From NCBI RefSeq assembly GCF_001580915.1, contig NZ_LHZQ01000218.1, positions 25,271 to 89,270 of the forward strand: 64,000 nucleotides of DNA, written 5' to 3'. The notes under the pieces were generated by a model. It saw only the letters and a list, made by a program, of their open reading frames with translations, had not been told where the DNA came from and made no database searches. This document shows positions 1 to 9,292 of the stretch, piece by piece. The translations under genes were made by a program, and so were the position numbers. Each line of letters opens with the position of its first letter. Positions within the stretch are counted from its first letter, which is position 1. The DNA is from Acetobacter tropicalis (lineage in GTDB: Bacteria; Pseudomonadota; Alphaproteobacteria; Acetobacterales; Acetobacteraceae).

Positions 1-135
1 AAGAGCACCAAAAAAACAGACTGTGTCTGTGCGACGCGCTTATGGCCCAAAGTCTGAGGAAGTATTTCCTGCCAGATGCACAAACATCTGTGAAAATACA
101 CATCAAAGCTTCACGATTCTAGGGGGAGTCTAAAA
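1..135. other. Non-coding flank downstream of tRNA-Phe
   Basis: No open reading frame or RNA gene is recognised here. It is the 3' flank of the minus-strand tRNA-Phe gene. A weak GATTCT/GGAGTC imperfect hairpin lies around 114-130, next to the CCA end, and could serve as a terminator, but there is no convincing T tract. Confidence 0.4.
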
Positions 136-211
136 TGGTGCCCAAGGGCGGGATCGAACCACCGACACTGCGATTTTCAGTCGCATGCTCTACCAACTGA
201 GCTACTTGGGC
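136..211 (-). tRNA. tRNA-Phe (GAA)
   Basis: On the minus strand the sequence folds as a standard 76-nt tRNA. The acceptor stem is GCCCAAG/CTTGGGC, followed by discriminator A and an encoded CCA (136-138). The D arm contains AGTTGGTAGA. The anticodon loop is CTGAAAA with anticodon GAA, and the T arm contains GTTCGATC. It stands alone, not in an rRNA operon, just downstream of the yacG end of the infA-maf block. Confidence 0.97.
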
Positions 212-266
212 ACCGCAGCCTCGCGGCGTGAGAGGGGGTTTATCTCAGCCTGCGTGCGGGATCAAG

Positions 267-449
267 TCACCTTTCGTCATTTCTTTCGTCTTTCTCCATA
301 TTTTCTTCGTCAACCGGGGGGCCGGGGATGCGGTACTGCCCGGTAAACCAGCGCCCGAGGTCAATATCCGCGCAGCGCTGGGAGCAGAACGGCCGTGTGG
401 CCTGCTGGGTAGGTTTGCCGCACACGGGGCAGGAAGCTGTTTTAGTCAT
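267..449 (-). CDS. yacG: DNA gyrase inhibitor YacG (zinc-binding)
   Basis: A 60-residue protein of the YacG/DUF329 family, small zinc proteins that bind GyrB and inhibit gyrase in E. coli. Four zinc ligands are visible: CPVC at residues 7-10 and CSQRC ending at residue 26. They are followed by the family signature [13 protein letters not shown]. The ATG at 449 is chosen over one 13 codons upstream because it gives the usual YacG N terminus. It overlaps the stop of the RNase E/G gene by 8 nt, which suggests translational coupling. The acidic and lysine-rich C terminus is normal for the family. It is the last gene of the hisG-to-yacG block. Confidence 0.9.
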   Translation of the reverse strand: MTKTASCPVCGKPTQQATRPFCSQRCADIDLGRWFTGQYRIPGPPVDEENMEKDERNDER

Positions 450-1533
450 GGTCAGTCGTCCAGAAAAAATCCGGCAGGGAAGGGTCAAGTGTTACGGCCA
501 GAGCCTTGCCGCGCTGGGTAATGCAGTCCGCCAGTGCCTGCGGGTCTTTTTCCAGCGCGGTGATGATCCCCAGCCCACCTCGAATTTGGGTCGCGTCGGG
601 ATGATTGGCAAGAATAATGCGCAAGGCTGCTAGAGCCTGTCCATGCGGGCAGGAGAGGAGTTCCGGCAGGGAAGGGTGGATACGGGCCCGGACAATTTCC
701 ACCAGCCCCAGCGCCGTAATACCAAGGCAGCGTGGGCGCAATGGGTCTGCCTGTAGCATCGCTTTAATGGGTTCCAGCAGGGCCTGACGCTTGCGGGTGG
801 AAAGGCCTGCAGGGTCAATCAGGATAGCCCCGGAGAGGTTGCGTAGCCTGATCTGTTGAAACAGGGCGGGCAGAGCATCCCGGTTGGCGGCAAACTGGGC
901 CGTCTGTTTCGTCCAGCCTGTTGCCGTTGGGGGCGCGTCCATATCAATGGCGATCAGCGCAGGGGTGGGCGTGATGCTCGCCGTCATGCCGCCGGGCAGG
1001 GAGACGCTTGCCTCCGCCAGTGCATCGCAGGCGTGGGCTATGGCTTCAGGGAAAGGGCTGAGGGCCTGCTCACGACGGTCTCGCAAGGTTGGGGGGATCA
1101 GTGCCGCCGCAGCAGCGGAATCCACAGTGATGCGCGCCTGTGGCCAGCGGTCTGCCAGTCGCTCAAGTGGTGTCGGGCCACGGGTTAGCAGGCAGGGTTT
1201 GTCTGGCAGGGGTGTGGCAGGTGGTTCCTGTGCCTGCACACGCAGGCCTTTGCCGCCTTGCGCCGCACGGGTTACGCGCACGGTAAGCATCTGGCCTTCC
1301 GTAACGGGGTCCTTTCCGTTCTGTATGGGAAGAAAACCGCTTTCCCCTTTGCCCAGATCCACAAAAGCACCACCCATGGCGGGCATAAGGGCGCTGATGC
1401 GGGCCTGATACACGTCTCCTACCCCATCAGGGGCGGCAGGCCGCCACAGAGCGTAGTCGAGAAGAGTGTTGTGCTGGGTAACGGCAAGCCGAAGCTCGCC
1501 GGGGAAGAAGGCAACGCGGAGAACGGTGCTCAC
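442..1533 (-). CDS. Short ribonuclease E/G-family protein
   Basis: A 363-residue RNase E/G homologue. It keeps an S1-like segment ([14 protein letters not shown] near residues 55-68) and a reduced DNase I-like catalytic domain. The first catalytic aspartate is retained in LIAIDMDA, but the usual IDVNSG motif is altered so the partner Asn is Asp. The second aspartate may be the one in AILIDPAG. The RNase H-like subdomain is much shortened and no CPxC zinc-link is evident, so the protein is well under RNase G length (about 490). Such short RNase E/G proteins are a regular member of the alphaproteobacterial infA-maf-yacG locus. Activity on RNA is uncertain. It overlaps maf by 4 nt. Confidence 0.85.
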   Translation of the reverse strand: MSTVLRVAFFPGELRLAVTQHNTLLDYALWRPAAPDGVGDVYQARISALMPAMGGAFVDLGKGESGFLPIQNGKDPVTEGQMLTVRVTRAAQGGKGLRVQAQEPPATPLPDKPCLLTRGPTPLERLADRWPQARITVDSAAAAALIPPTLRDRREQALSPFPEAIAHACDALAEASVSLPGGMTASITPTPALIAIDMDAPPTATGWTKQTAQFAANRDALPALFQQIRLRNLSGAILIDPAGLSTRKRQALLEPIKAMLQADPLRPRCLGITALGLVEIVRARIHPSLPELLSCPHGQALAALRIILANHPDATQIRGGLGIITALEKDPQALADCITQRGKALAVTLDPSLPDFFWTTDHD

Positions 1534-2162
1534 GGAAGCCAGTGGCCCGGCTGACCACGGAGCAGTTGCGCCGTTTCAAACAGGGGTAGGCCGATGACAC
1601 CAGAGGCGCTACCGGAAATAAAGCGGATAAACCCGGCAGCATGCCCTTGCAAAGCATACCCCCCCGCTTTGCCCTGCCAGTCTCCGGCATCCAGCAAGGC
1701 CTCAATCTGATGGTCGGTGAGGCGGGAGAAAGTGACAGCCGTTTCCACCACGCGCTCTCCCGTGCGGCCATCAGGCCACGCAGCAGTAGGCACGCAGCGC
1801 AAGGCTGTGAGCACCGTATGGCGGCGGCCGGAAAGCAGGGTCAGGCATTTGCGTGCCGTTTCCCGGTCTTCCGCCTTGGGAAGAATACGGCGGCCAAGGG
1901 CCACAACCGTATCAGCCCCCAGCACAAGGGCAGGTTCTGTTATCTGATGGGCAACAGCCGCGGCCTTTTCTGCCGCCATACGGCGCACGTATGGGCGCGG
2001 CTGTTCGTCACGCTGCGGTGTTTCATCAATATTGGCGGGAAAAACGCGGTCTGGCGTCAGCCCCAGCTGGGCCAGAAGGTCCAGCCGACGGGGCGATGCC
2101 GAAGCCAGCACAAATGCAGGACGCACCGCTGTTTCCGCGCCAGCAGGCCCGGAGGCGGTCAT
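1530..2162 (-). CDS. maf: Maf-like nucleoside triphosphate pyrophosphatase
   Basis: A 210-residue Maf/Ham1-fold pyrophosphatase, predicted to hydrolyse non-canonical or modified NTPs (dTTP/UTP or m7GTP subfamily not resolved). Visible motifs are the N-terminal phosphate loop SASPRR near residue 20, IDET shortly after, KAAAVA, and the catalytic LGADTVVALG. The ATG at 2162 was preferred to an in-frame ATG 15 codons upstream, because that one lies inside infA and the chosen start falls 4 nt after the infA stop. The order infA-maf-RNase E/G-yacG is a conserved alphaproteobacterial cluster. Confidence 0.92.
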   Translation of the reverse strand: MTASGPAGAETAVRPAFVLASASPRRLDLLAQLGLTPDRVFPANIDETPQRDEQPRPYVRRMAAEKAAAVAHQITEPALVLGADTVVALGRRILPKAEDRETARKCLTLLSGRRHTVLTALRCVPTAAWPDGRTGERVVETAVTFSRLTDHQIEALLDAGDWQGKAGGYALQGHAAGFIRFISGSASGVIGLPLFETAQLLRGQPGHWLP

Positions 2163-2166
2163 CGTC

Positions 2167-2385
2167 TTACTTGAAGCGGAAAGTGATACGACCTTTGGAA
2201 AGGTCATACGGTGTCATTTCAACGTTCACGCGGTCACCAGCCAGAACGCGGATACGGTTTTTGCGCATCTTGCCGCTGGTGTGTGCCAGAATCATGTGTT
2301 CGTTGTCGAGTTTCACACGGAACATCGCGTTGGGCAGCAGTTCGGTCACTGTGCCGCTAAATTCAATCATGTCTTCTTTAGACAT
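2167..2385 (-). CDS. infA: Translation initiation factor IF-1
   Basis: A 72-residue IF-1 of standard length, a single S1/OB-fold domain that binds the 30S A site during initiation. The sequence begins [11 protein letters not shown] and contains the conserved [14 protein letters not shown] and [11 protein letters not shown] blocks. It is the head of the infA-maf-RNase E/G-yacG set and lies 71 bp downstream of hisD on the same strand, so it may be transcribed from hisG or from its own promoter in that gap. Confidence 0.98.
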   Translation of the reverse strand: MSKEDMIEFSGTVTELLPNAMFRVKLDNEHMILAHTSGKMRKNRIRVLAGDRVNVEMTPYDLSKGRITFRFK

Positions 2386-2456
2386 GGCGTCCTTCGTTCA
2401 TTTTCAAGCCTCGTTACAGTTGGGATGAGCAGATATGGGTGAGGGACCGTATCCGG

Positions 2457-3770
2457 TCAAGCGTTAGGTGTTCCCTTTGCCAGAACATCCAGCCGGGCCG
2501 AGATGCTCAGCGCATGGGCTTCAAGCCCTTCCGCATGTGCCAGCGCCACCCCGGCAGGGCCAATACGCCGCAGCGCATCCGGCCCGCCAGAGAGGAACGT
2601 GGTACGTTTCATGAAATCAAAAACAGACAGGCCAGAGGCAAAGCGCGCGGTGCGTGATGTGGGCAGTACGTGGTTGGGGCCACCCACGTAATCGCCCACC
2701 GCTTCCGGGCAGAAACGGCCAAGGAAAACCGCGCCAGCGTGCCGTACACGGGCAAACAGGCTTTCCGGATCATCCACCATCAGTTCCAGATGTTCCGGGG
2801 CCAGACGGTTGGCCAATGTGACTGCTTCTTCCAGCGAGCGCACAATCAGAACAGCGCCATTACGCTTCCAGCTTGCGCCCGCAATGGCAGACCGGGTGAG
2901 GGTACGCAGTTCCGTTTCAACTGCCGCAATAACGGTATCAGCAAACGCGGCATCTGGGGTGATCAGCGTGGCCTGCGCAAGTTCATCATGTTCGGCCTGC
3001 GCCAGAAGATCGAGTGCAATCAGGCGCGGGTCTGTTGCCGAATCGGCAATCACCACCACGTCAGACGGCCCGGCAATGCTGTCGATTCCCACATGGCCGA
3101 ACACCTGCCGCTTGGCTTCCGCCACATAGGCATTGCCGGGGCCAACAATACGGTCAACCGGGCGAATGGTCTTGGTGCCGAACGCCATGGCCCCTACGGC
3201 CTGTGCCCCGCCCACACGGTAAATTTCTGTCACGCCGGCGCGGTGTGCCGCGGCCAGAACCAGCGGGTTGATCACACCGTTGGGTGTGGGCACGCACATG
3301 GCCAGACGCTCCACCCCGGCTACACGGGCGGGAATGGCGTTCATCAGCACGGAGGAAGGATAGGCCGCCTTGCCACCCGGCACATACAGGCCCACGGCAT
3401 CCAAGGGAATCCAGCGGAGCCCCAGTGTCATCCCCACATCATCCGTGTAGCGGATATCCTGTGGCATCTGGGCCTTATGGAAGGATTCAATGCGGTCTGC
3501 CGCAACATCCAGCGCAGCCAGAAGATCCGGGCTGACCTGCGTCCGGGCTTTTTCCACTTCCTCTGCTGTAAACGCCAGTTTTTCGGGCGTGAGGGGAAGA
3601 TGGTCAAATTTTTCCGTCAGCGCGCAGAGGGCCGTATCTCCGTCACGCCGCACCTGGGCCAGAATGTCCGCAACGGGGGCATGCACTTCCTGCCCCTGTT
3701 CTTCCCGCGCATCCAGAAGGGAGGAGAAAGCGGCTTCAAAGCCGGGGTCACGGATATCAAGGCGTTTCAT
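2457..3770 (-). CDS. hisD: Histidinol dehydrogenase
   Basis: A 437-residue full-length HisD. It catalyses the last two NAD-dependent oxidations of histidine biosynthesis (L-histidinol to L-histidine) as a zinc metalloenzyme. Conserved segments seen are VPGGKAAYPSSVLMN, the VGPGNAYVAEAKR loop, AGPSDVVVIAD, QAEHDELA (metal-site His) and the C-terminal PNHVLPTSRTARF and HAEGLEAH. The ATG overlaps the hisG stop by 4 nt, so the two his genes are translationally coupled. No other his genes are in the window. Confidence 0.98.
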   Translation of the reverse strand: MKRLDIRDPGFEAAFSSLLDAREEQGQEVHAPVADILAQVRRDGDTALCALTEKFDHLPLTPEKLAFTAEEVEKARTQVSPDLLAALDVAADRIESFHKAQMPQDIRYTDDVGMTLGLRWIPLDAVGLYVPGGKAAYPSSVLMNAIPARVAGVERLAMCVPTPNGVINPLVLAAAHRAGVTEIYRVGGAQAVGAMAFGTKTIRPVDRIVGPGNAYVAEAKRQVFGHVGIDSIAGPSDVVVIADSATDPRLIALDLLAQAEHDELAQATLITPDAAFADTVIAAVETELRTLTRSAIAGASWKRNGAVLIVRSLEEAVTLANRLAPEHLELMVDDPESLFARVRHAGAVFLGRFCPEAVGDYVGGPNHVLPTSRTARFASGLSVFDFMKRTTFLSGGPDALRRIGPAGVALAHAEGLEAHALSISARLDVLAKGTPNA

Positions 3771-4516
3771 GAAGACTGTTCTGCCTCAGCTTTTTCGGTC
3801 TGTCGGGCGTTGGCCTCAAGGGCGGTGCGAAAACTGTTGATAATGGCTGAAATCTCTTCAGGCCGCGTTTTCAGCGCCGTTCTGTTCACAATCAGGCGGC
3901 TGGTTACGTGCGCAATGGTTTCCACTTCGCGCAGGCCATTGGCGCGCAGGGTGGAGCCGGTATCCACCAGATCCACAATCAGGCGGGAAAGGCCCAGCAT
4001 GGGGGCTAGTTCCATCGCGCCATGCAGATGGACAATATTGGCGTTGATGCCGCGAGCCGCAAAATAACGGCGGGTGACGGCGGGATATTTGGTGGCAGCC
4101 CGAACCTCGGACCAGCGCGCCCATTCGGCGGGGTCATGCGGCAGGGTGTTGGGCTGGGCAATGGAAATCCGGCATGCGCCAATGCCCAGATCAAGCGGGG
4201 CATAGATTTCAGGGTAGTCAAATTCCATCAGCACGTCTGCGCCGCAGATGCCTACCTGCGCCCCGCCAGAGGCGACAAAGGTTGCCACATCAAAGGAGCG
4301 CACGCGCACAACATCCACGCAGGGGTCTTGCGTGGGAAAACGTAGCTTGCGGCTGTTATCGCCCAGACAATCATCACTGGGCGCCAGCCCTGCCTGTTTC
4401 AGCAGGGGGGTAACCGCTTTCAGGATACGGCCTTTGGGGAGAGCCAGCACCATGGGGGCCCGTTCTTCCGTGCCCAAAGGGCGTACGGGTTGAAGGTCAG
4501 GCTGAGGCACGGTCAT
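3767..4516 (-). CDS. hisG: ATP phosphoribosyltransferase
   Basis: A 249-residue HisG catalytic subunit, which condenses ATP and PRPP as the first committed step of histidine biosynthesis. The family start LALPKGRILK follows a short N-terminal extension. Later blocks include VVRVRSFDVATFVASGGAQ, the GICGADVLME segment, and the PRPP-binding region DLVDTGSTLRANGL near residues 185-200. It is short-form-like (no clear C-terminal regulatory ACT domain), so a HisZ partner elsewhere would be expected. The ATG at 4516 is supported by GGAG five bases upstream. It is directly followed by hisD. Confidence 0.96.
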   Translation of the reverse strand: MTVPQPDLQPVRPLGTEERAPMVLALPKGRILKAVTPLLKQAGLAPSDDCLGDNSRKLRFPTQDPCVDVVRVRSFDVATFVASGGAQVGICGADVLMEFDYPEIYAPLDLGIGACRISIAQPNTLPHDPAEWARWSEVRAATKYPAVTRRYFAARGINANIVHLHGAMELAPMLGLSRLIVDLVDTGSTLRANGLREVETIAHVTSRLIVNRTALKTRPEEISAIINSFRTALEANARQTEKAEAEQSS

Positions 4517-4601
4517 GAAAACTCCGGTCGGGCAGCAGGGGCAAGAGTGCGTGACGGCGGCACTCCTAGCACAAGGCGGCCCGGTATCAAAGGCAGAGCA
4601 C

Positions 4602-4636
4602 CTGCCCGAAGAGACTTAATGCGTCTCTCCGGGCAG
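4602..4636. terminator. Inverted repeat between rne and hisG
   Basis: CTGCCCG (4602-4608) plus GAGAC (4611-4615) pair with GTCTC (4623-4627) plus CGGGCAG (4630-4636), giving a 12-bp stem with a small internal loop. It lies 6 nt beyond the RNase E stop codon. No run of T follows on either strand, so it may be a 3'-end stabiliser or a factor-dependent terminator. Confidence 0.5.
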
Positions 4637-4641
4637 AAAGC

Positions 4642-7572
4642 TCAGCGGCGCCACCATCCAGTGCGGCGGCGGGAAGCTGGTTGCTCATCATCAATGACAA
4701 TCGGCTGCACCACGGAAGGATCAGCCGCGTCCTTGCTGTCTTCCGCCGGAGCTGCCTCGGTTTTTGTGGCGACAGAGGCCGCTTTGGCTGCCGTGCGGCG
4801 GCGGCGTGCTGCCGGCTTTTCGGCCTCTACAGCCGGAGCTTCAGCGTCAGCAGCGTCTGCAACGGAAGCCGTCTCCACCTTTTTCCGCGTGGTGCGGCGG
4901 CGGGTGCGGGGCTTGGCTTCTTCCTCGGCATCCGCTTCAGGTGCGGCTTCGGTTTTGGCTGTGGGGTCGGCCTTTTTGCGCGTCACACGGCGGCGGCGCG
5001 GTTTTGGGGCTTCTTCCTCGGCAGTTGCGTCAACGCTTTCAGCAGCAGGTTCCGGAGCCTCCGCCGCAGTTGCGGGGGCTTCCTCTTCTGCGGTCCGCGT
5101 TGCCGTGCGGCGGCGGCGTGTGGGCCGTCTGCGGGCAGGCTTTGCCTCTTCCGGCTCAACAGCAACGGTTTCCACCGTTTCTTCCACCTGCGGGGCAGCG
5201 GAGACTGAAGCAGGCGCTTCGGCTTCCACCACGGCTTCCGTTTCCACAATGACCGGGGCAGCCTTTACGGGCTCAACCGGAGCGGACGTCTTGGCAGGGG
5301 CCGGGGTGCGGGCAGGCTGTGGAGCCGGTTCCGGCTCGGCCATGCTGCTTTCGATCAGATCGAAAATATCGATGCTGCCGCCAAACGGGTTGGCAGGGGT
5401 CGGCCCCTGCCATGTGGGACGGGACGGCCGCGGAGCCGGACCTTCCTCAATCGCAACCCGGATCTGGGGCTGCTCTTCACGCTGCACGCGGGAGTGACGT
5501 GTGCGGCGACGGCCCGGAACCAGATTATCTGTTGCCTCGGAGTCGGCATCTGCCTGTGTGGGGGCAGGCTGTTCCGCTGCGGCAACCGGTGCAATCTGTT
5601 CAGGTGCCTGATCCTGGCTGTGCTGAGCTTCCTCCCGATTCCCGTTGCCACCACGGCGACGACGGCGACGGCGACGACGACGCGGCTCGTCCTCACCTGC
5701 GGCAGCCGTTTCCGGCACGGCGGCTGTCTCTGCAATAGCAGCGGCAGCGACAGGAGCCTCGGCCTGAGCTTCAATCACCGGCGCTTCATCTGCCACCACA
5801 TTTTCAATGGGTGCTAGAACGGTTGGCGCACGGTTTACCCGCGGGGGCTGGCGGCGCTCAATCCGGATTTCCGGGATAGGCAGGGAGGAATCCGCCGCAA
5901 ACAGGATTTCCATGTGGTGGCGTTTTTCGATTTCCGCCAACCAGTCGCGCTTGTTGTTCAGCACATACAGCGCAATCTCTCCGGCCACATGCACCGTAAT
6001 GGCGGACGCACGGCGGCGTGCCCCTTCTTCTTCCACAGCGCGCAGCACATGCAGGGCCGAGCTTTCAATGCCACGCACCATGCCGGTGCCCTGACAGTGC
6101 GGGCAGGGCGTGAACGCAGCTTCCGCCACGGACGGGCGCAGCCGCTGGCGGGACATTTCCAGTAGCCCGAAATGGGAGATGGAGCCCATTTGGATGCGGG
6201 CGCGATCATGGCGCAGCGCGTCTTTCAGGCGGCGCTCGATCATGGTGTTGTGGCGGCGGGACTCCATATCAATGAAGTCGATCACAATCAGGCCAGCCAG
6301 ATCACGCAGGCGGAGCTGGCGCGCGACTTCATCAGCCGCTTCCTGATTGGTGCGGAAGGCTGTTTCTTCAATGTTGCGCTGGCTTGTGGCCTTGCCGGAG
6401 TTCACGTCAATCGCAACAAGGGCTTCTGTCTGGTTGATGACCAGATACCCGCCAGACCGCAGGGAAACCACGGGCGAGAACATGGCGTCCAGATGCCCTT
6501 CCACATGATAGTGGGTAAAGAGCGGCTGGTTTTCCTTGTTCCACAGGCGCACCTTCTCGGCGTGCTGGGGCATGAGCAGGCGCATGAAGTCCCGCGCGGC
6601 TTTCCACCCGCTTTCTCCATCCACCAGAATTTCATTGATCTCACGCGTGTACACATCGCGGATGGCGCGTTTTACAAGGCTTGCTTCCTCGTAAATCAGC
6701 GCGGGAGCGACCGACTGAAGCGTGAGTTCACGAATATCATCCCACAGATGCAGCAGATATTCGCAGTCACGCGTAATTTCCGGACCGGGCCGCTGGGCGC
6801 CTGCCGTCCGCACAATCATGGCCATGCCACGGGGCAGGTTGAGGTCGGACACAATATCCCGCAGGCGGCGACGGTCTGCTACGGATGTAATCTTGCGGGA
6901 CACCCCGCCGCCACGCAGCGCGTTGGGCATCAGCACACAATAGCGGCCAGCCAGCGAGATATAAGTGGTAAGGGCCGCACCCTTGTTGCCGCGTTCTTCC
7001 TTGACCACCTGAACCAGCAGCACCTGGCGGCGGCGGATGACTTCCTGAATACGGTAGTTGCGCATGAAGCGGGCAATCCGCTTCTGGATCAGCGCTTCTT
7101 CGCCAGTGTCGGTTTCACCGCCGACATAATCAGGGGTCTTGCTGCGGCCATTGGTGCGGGGAGCGTCTTCGTTCCCTTCGGCGGAGGCTTCGGTTTCCGC
7201 GTCTTCGGACTCGTCAGACTCCGTCAGATCCGTTTCGGCTTCGGTCTCATCGGTCCCGTTGTCGGCATCATCCAGCAGGGTTTCTTCTTCAGCCTGCAGG
7301 GCGAGCAGCTTTTCACGGTCGGCAACCGGAATCTGGTAGTAGTCCGGGTGGATTTCGCTAAAGGCCAGAAAACCATGGCGGTTGCCGCCATATTCAACAA
7401 AGGCGGCCTGAAGGCTGGGCTCTACGCGAACAACGCGGGCAAGGTAGATGTTTCCTTTGAGCTGCTTTTTTGCAGCCGCTTCAACATCATAATCTTCAAG
7501 TCTGTTTCCATCCATAACGACAACGCGCGTTTCTTCCGCGTGCGTCGCATCGATCAGCATACGCTTTGACAT
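4642..7572 (-). CDS. rne: Ribonuclease E
   Basis: A 976-residue endoribonuclease E, the core of mRNA decay and stable-RNA processing. The start at 7572 (MSKRMLIDATH) matches the family; an upstream in-frame ATG would add 22 atypical residues. The S1 domain carries a long Asp/Glu-rich insertion around residues 85-150. The DNase I-like catalytic centre shows VAIDVNSGK and LIVIDFIDM. The zinc-link CPHCQGTG follows at about residue 500, with the dimerising small domain after it. The C-terminal 400 residues are low complexity: Ala/Glu/Pro tracts alternating with Arg-rich blocks, including one run of ten arginines. This is the usual degradosome/RNA-binding scaffold of alphaproteobacterial RNase E. 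Confidence 0.96.
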   Translation of the reverse strand: MSKRMLIDATHAEETRVVVMDGNRLEDYDVEAAAKKQLKGNIYLARVVRVEPSLQAAFVEYGGNRHGFLAFSEIHPDYYQIPVADREKLLALQAEEETLLDDADNGTDETEAETDLTESDESEDAETEASAEGNEDAPRTNGRSKTPDYVGGETDTGEEALIQKRIARFMRNYRIQEVIRRRQVLLVQVVKEERGNKGAALTTYISLAGRYCVLMPNALRGGGVSRKITSVADRRRLRDIVSDLNLPRGMAMIVRTAGAQRPGPEITRDCEYLLHLWDDIRELTLQSVAPALIYEEASLVKRAIRDVYTREINEILVDGESGWKAARDFMRLLMPQHAEKVRLWNKENQPLFTHYHVEGHLDAMFSPVVSLRSGGYLVINQTEALVAIDVNSGKATSQRNIEETAFRTNQEAADEVARQLRLRDLAGLIVIDFIDMESRRHNTMIERRLKDALRHDRARIQMGSISHFGLLEMSRQRLRPSVAEAAFTPCPHCQGTGMVRGIESSALHVLRAVEEEGARRRASAITVHVAGEIALYVLNNKRDWLAEIEKRHHMEILFAADSSLPIPEIRIERRQPPRVNRAPTVLAPIENVVADEAPVIEAQAEAPVAAAAIAETAAVPETAAAGEDEPRRRRRRRRRRGGNGNREEAQHSQDQAPEQIAPVAAAEQPAPTQADADSEATDNLVPGRRRTRHSRVQREEQPQIRVAIEEGPAPRPSRPTWQGPTPANPFGGSIDIFDLIESSMAEPEPAPQPARTPAPAKTSAPVEPVKAAPVIVETEAVVEAEAPASVSAAPQVEETVETVAVEPEEAKPARRRPTRRRRTATRTAEEEAPATAAEAPEPAAESVDATAEEEAPKPRRRRVTRKKADPTAKTEAAPEADAEEEAKPRTRRRTTRKKVETASVADAADAEAPAVEAEKPAARRRRTAAKAASVATKTEAAPAEDSKDAADPSVVQPIVIDDEQPASRRRTGWWRR

Positions 7573-8053
7573 AAAAAGAAAAACTCCGGTGTGCCGGTGG
7601 CCGGCCTGTCCGGTGCGTCCGCTTGGGCGGGTGGGCACGGAACGGGGGCTCTTCCGGCAGGCGAGAATAGGTATTTACGACATAATGAGGGGCAGCGGCC
7701 AACCCGGACAGTGAGGTGACGGCAGAGGCACGAAAACAGGAGTCTGTTTCCCCTCTGGTCATGCGCTCAACGTATAGGCTCCGGGCGATGGTCATGTATC
7801 CTTCAACCAAAATTTCCTGCTCCCATCCGCGCGGGGCGGCGCTGTAACGCCAGCCGCGCCCTTTGACGTGAAAAGGAGCGGAAACAGGATGCATGACGGG
7901 CAATCTGCCTTGGGCCATGCCTACTCACCATGACGCAAAGTGCAACAAACCGCAAGCCATTCAGAATAACTGTTTTTTAGACCTTTCTACGGTGTCATGG
8001 TTTGGACATTATCTTTCTTCAGTATCGTCGCAATTTTCAGGGTGCGAGAAATC
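7573..8053. other. Divergent promoter region between rne and amidase
   Basis: About 480 bp between two divergent genes. It should hold the rne promoter and a long rne 5' leader, which in other bacteria mediates autoregulation, as well as the amidase promoter. Open frames here (for example 7496-7918 minus) do not resemble known proteins and have no clear ribosome-binding site. Nothing further is recognised. Confidence 0.45.
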
Positions 8054-9187
8054 ATGCCGCCAGAGCACCAGCCATTACAGCCTTTCTTCATGCCCACGTT
8101 CCATACGGTGGAGGGAGCGCCAGCCCCTGTGTGGGCCAGCCATAGGGCTACGGCATCCGGGCTGAAAGGCCAGGCAGGGGAGGCCGCAGGCCCCTTTGCT
8201 GCAGAGGGCGGTTTGTGTCAGGTTGCCACTGGTGTCTCTCCGGGCAGTTCTGCTGAAGGGGATGCCGCGGGGCTGGAGCCAAAGGAGCAAAGCAGCGTGT
8301 TCCCATATCATGCCAAGGCCGGTTTTTCGGCAGGTTCCCTTCTGTTGCCCACGCGGCGCGGGCTCATCAGGGGCGGGGCAGGTCTGGTGATGTTGGGGGC
8401 AACTGGTTCTGTAGCGCAGGCCGCCGCGCATGGTGGTAGCGGCGCTGCAAAGCATACGCTGTCAGCCCCTGCCATTGTGGGCAAGGCCAAGCCAGCCCTG
8501 CCTCTTGTCATGCTGGACCCCGGCCACGGCGGGAAGGACCCCGGAGCCATTGGCTTTTCTGGCACGTATGAAAAACACGTGGCGGAAGCAGCGGCGGCGG
8601 AACTGCAACGCCAACTGGTGGGCACGGGCCGCTACCGCGTGGCGATGACGCGCACGTCTGACCGCTTCATTCCGTTGGATGGCCGCGTGGAACTGGCGCA
8701 ACAGCACGGGGCGTCCCTGTTTATCTCCATGCATGCGGATGCGCTGCATAATGCCTCCGTGCGGGGGGCAAGCGTTTACACACATTCCCATGGCGCATCT
8801 GATAGTCAGACTGCGGCCCTTGCCCAGACAGAAAACAGTGCAGACCGGTTTGGCGGCCCGCTGGTGCAGGGGGCATCGCCAGAAGTGCAGCAGATTCTGG
8901 CCAGTCTGGTGACGGAAGAGGCGCGCCGGGGTTCGGCCCATATGGCCAGTGCCGTGGTGTCTTCCTTCCAGACCCGCATCGCGCTGTTGCCGCACCCACA
9001 TCGGCACGCCGCATTTGCCGTGCTGAAATCGGCGCAGATCCCATCTGTTCTGGTGGAAATGGGCTTCATGTCCAACCGTCTGGATGAAGCCGCGCTGCGG
9101 CAGGCCGGGCACCGGGCCATGGTGGCGGGGGCCATGTGTAACGCGGTCAACCGGTATTTTGCCTCCGCCGGGGTTGGGTTGGGGTAA
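8054..9187 (+). CDS. N-acetylmuramoyl-L-alanine amidase (AmiC-like)
   Basis: An Amidase_3-family zinc hydrolase that cuts the amide between MurNAc and the stem peptide, typically in septum splitting. The catalytic domain begins at VMLDPGHGGKDPG. It shows the later zinc histidine in FISMHAD and the catalytic glutamate in VLVEMGFMSN. A twin-arginine-type signal (TRRGLIRG, then a hydrophobic segment ending in AQAA) precedes the domain but lies about 95 residues inside the chosen frame. The true start is uncertain: ATG 7997, ATG 8054 and ATG 8090 are all possible, as is a TTG or CTG just before the twin-Arg motif. No AMIN domain is apparent. Confidence 0.88.
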   Translation: MPPEHQPLQPFFMPTFHTVEGAPAPVWASHRATASGLKGQAGEAAGPFAAEGGLCQVATGVSPGSSAEGDAAGLEPKEQSSVFPYHAKAGFSAGSLLLPTRRGLIRGGAGLVMLGATGSVAQAAAHGGSGAAKHTLSAPAIVGKAKPALPLVMLDPGHGGKDPGAIGFSGTYEKHVAEAAAAELQRQLVGTGRYRVAMTRTSDRFIPLDGRVELAQQHGASLFISMHADALHNASVRGASVYTHSHGASDSQTAALAQTENSADRFGGPLVQGASPEVQQILASLVTEEARRGSAHMASAVVSSFQTRIALLPHPHRHAAFAVLKSAQIPSVLVEMGFMSNRLDEAALRQAGHRAMVAGAMCNAVNRYFASAGVGLG

Positions 9188-9292
9188 AAGACAACGGGAA
9201 AATTGTTACCAAACGGAAAGGAACCCTCTTGGCGGGTGGCTCGGTTTGTTTATAAAATGAAATATTATAACATGACTGAGTGATGCAAAGAG

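Noticed and set aside
2670..4067. A 465-codon plus-strand frame opposite hisD/hisG
   Set aside because: Antisense shadow across two well-supported his genes.
6172..7569. A 465-codon plus-strand frame opposite rne
   Set aside because: Antisense shadow; RNase E on the other strand has complete motifs.
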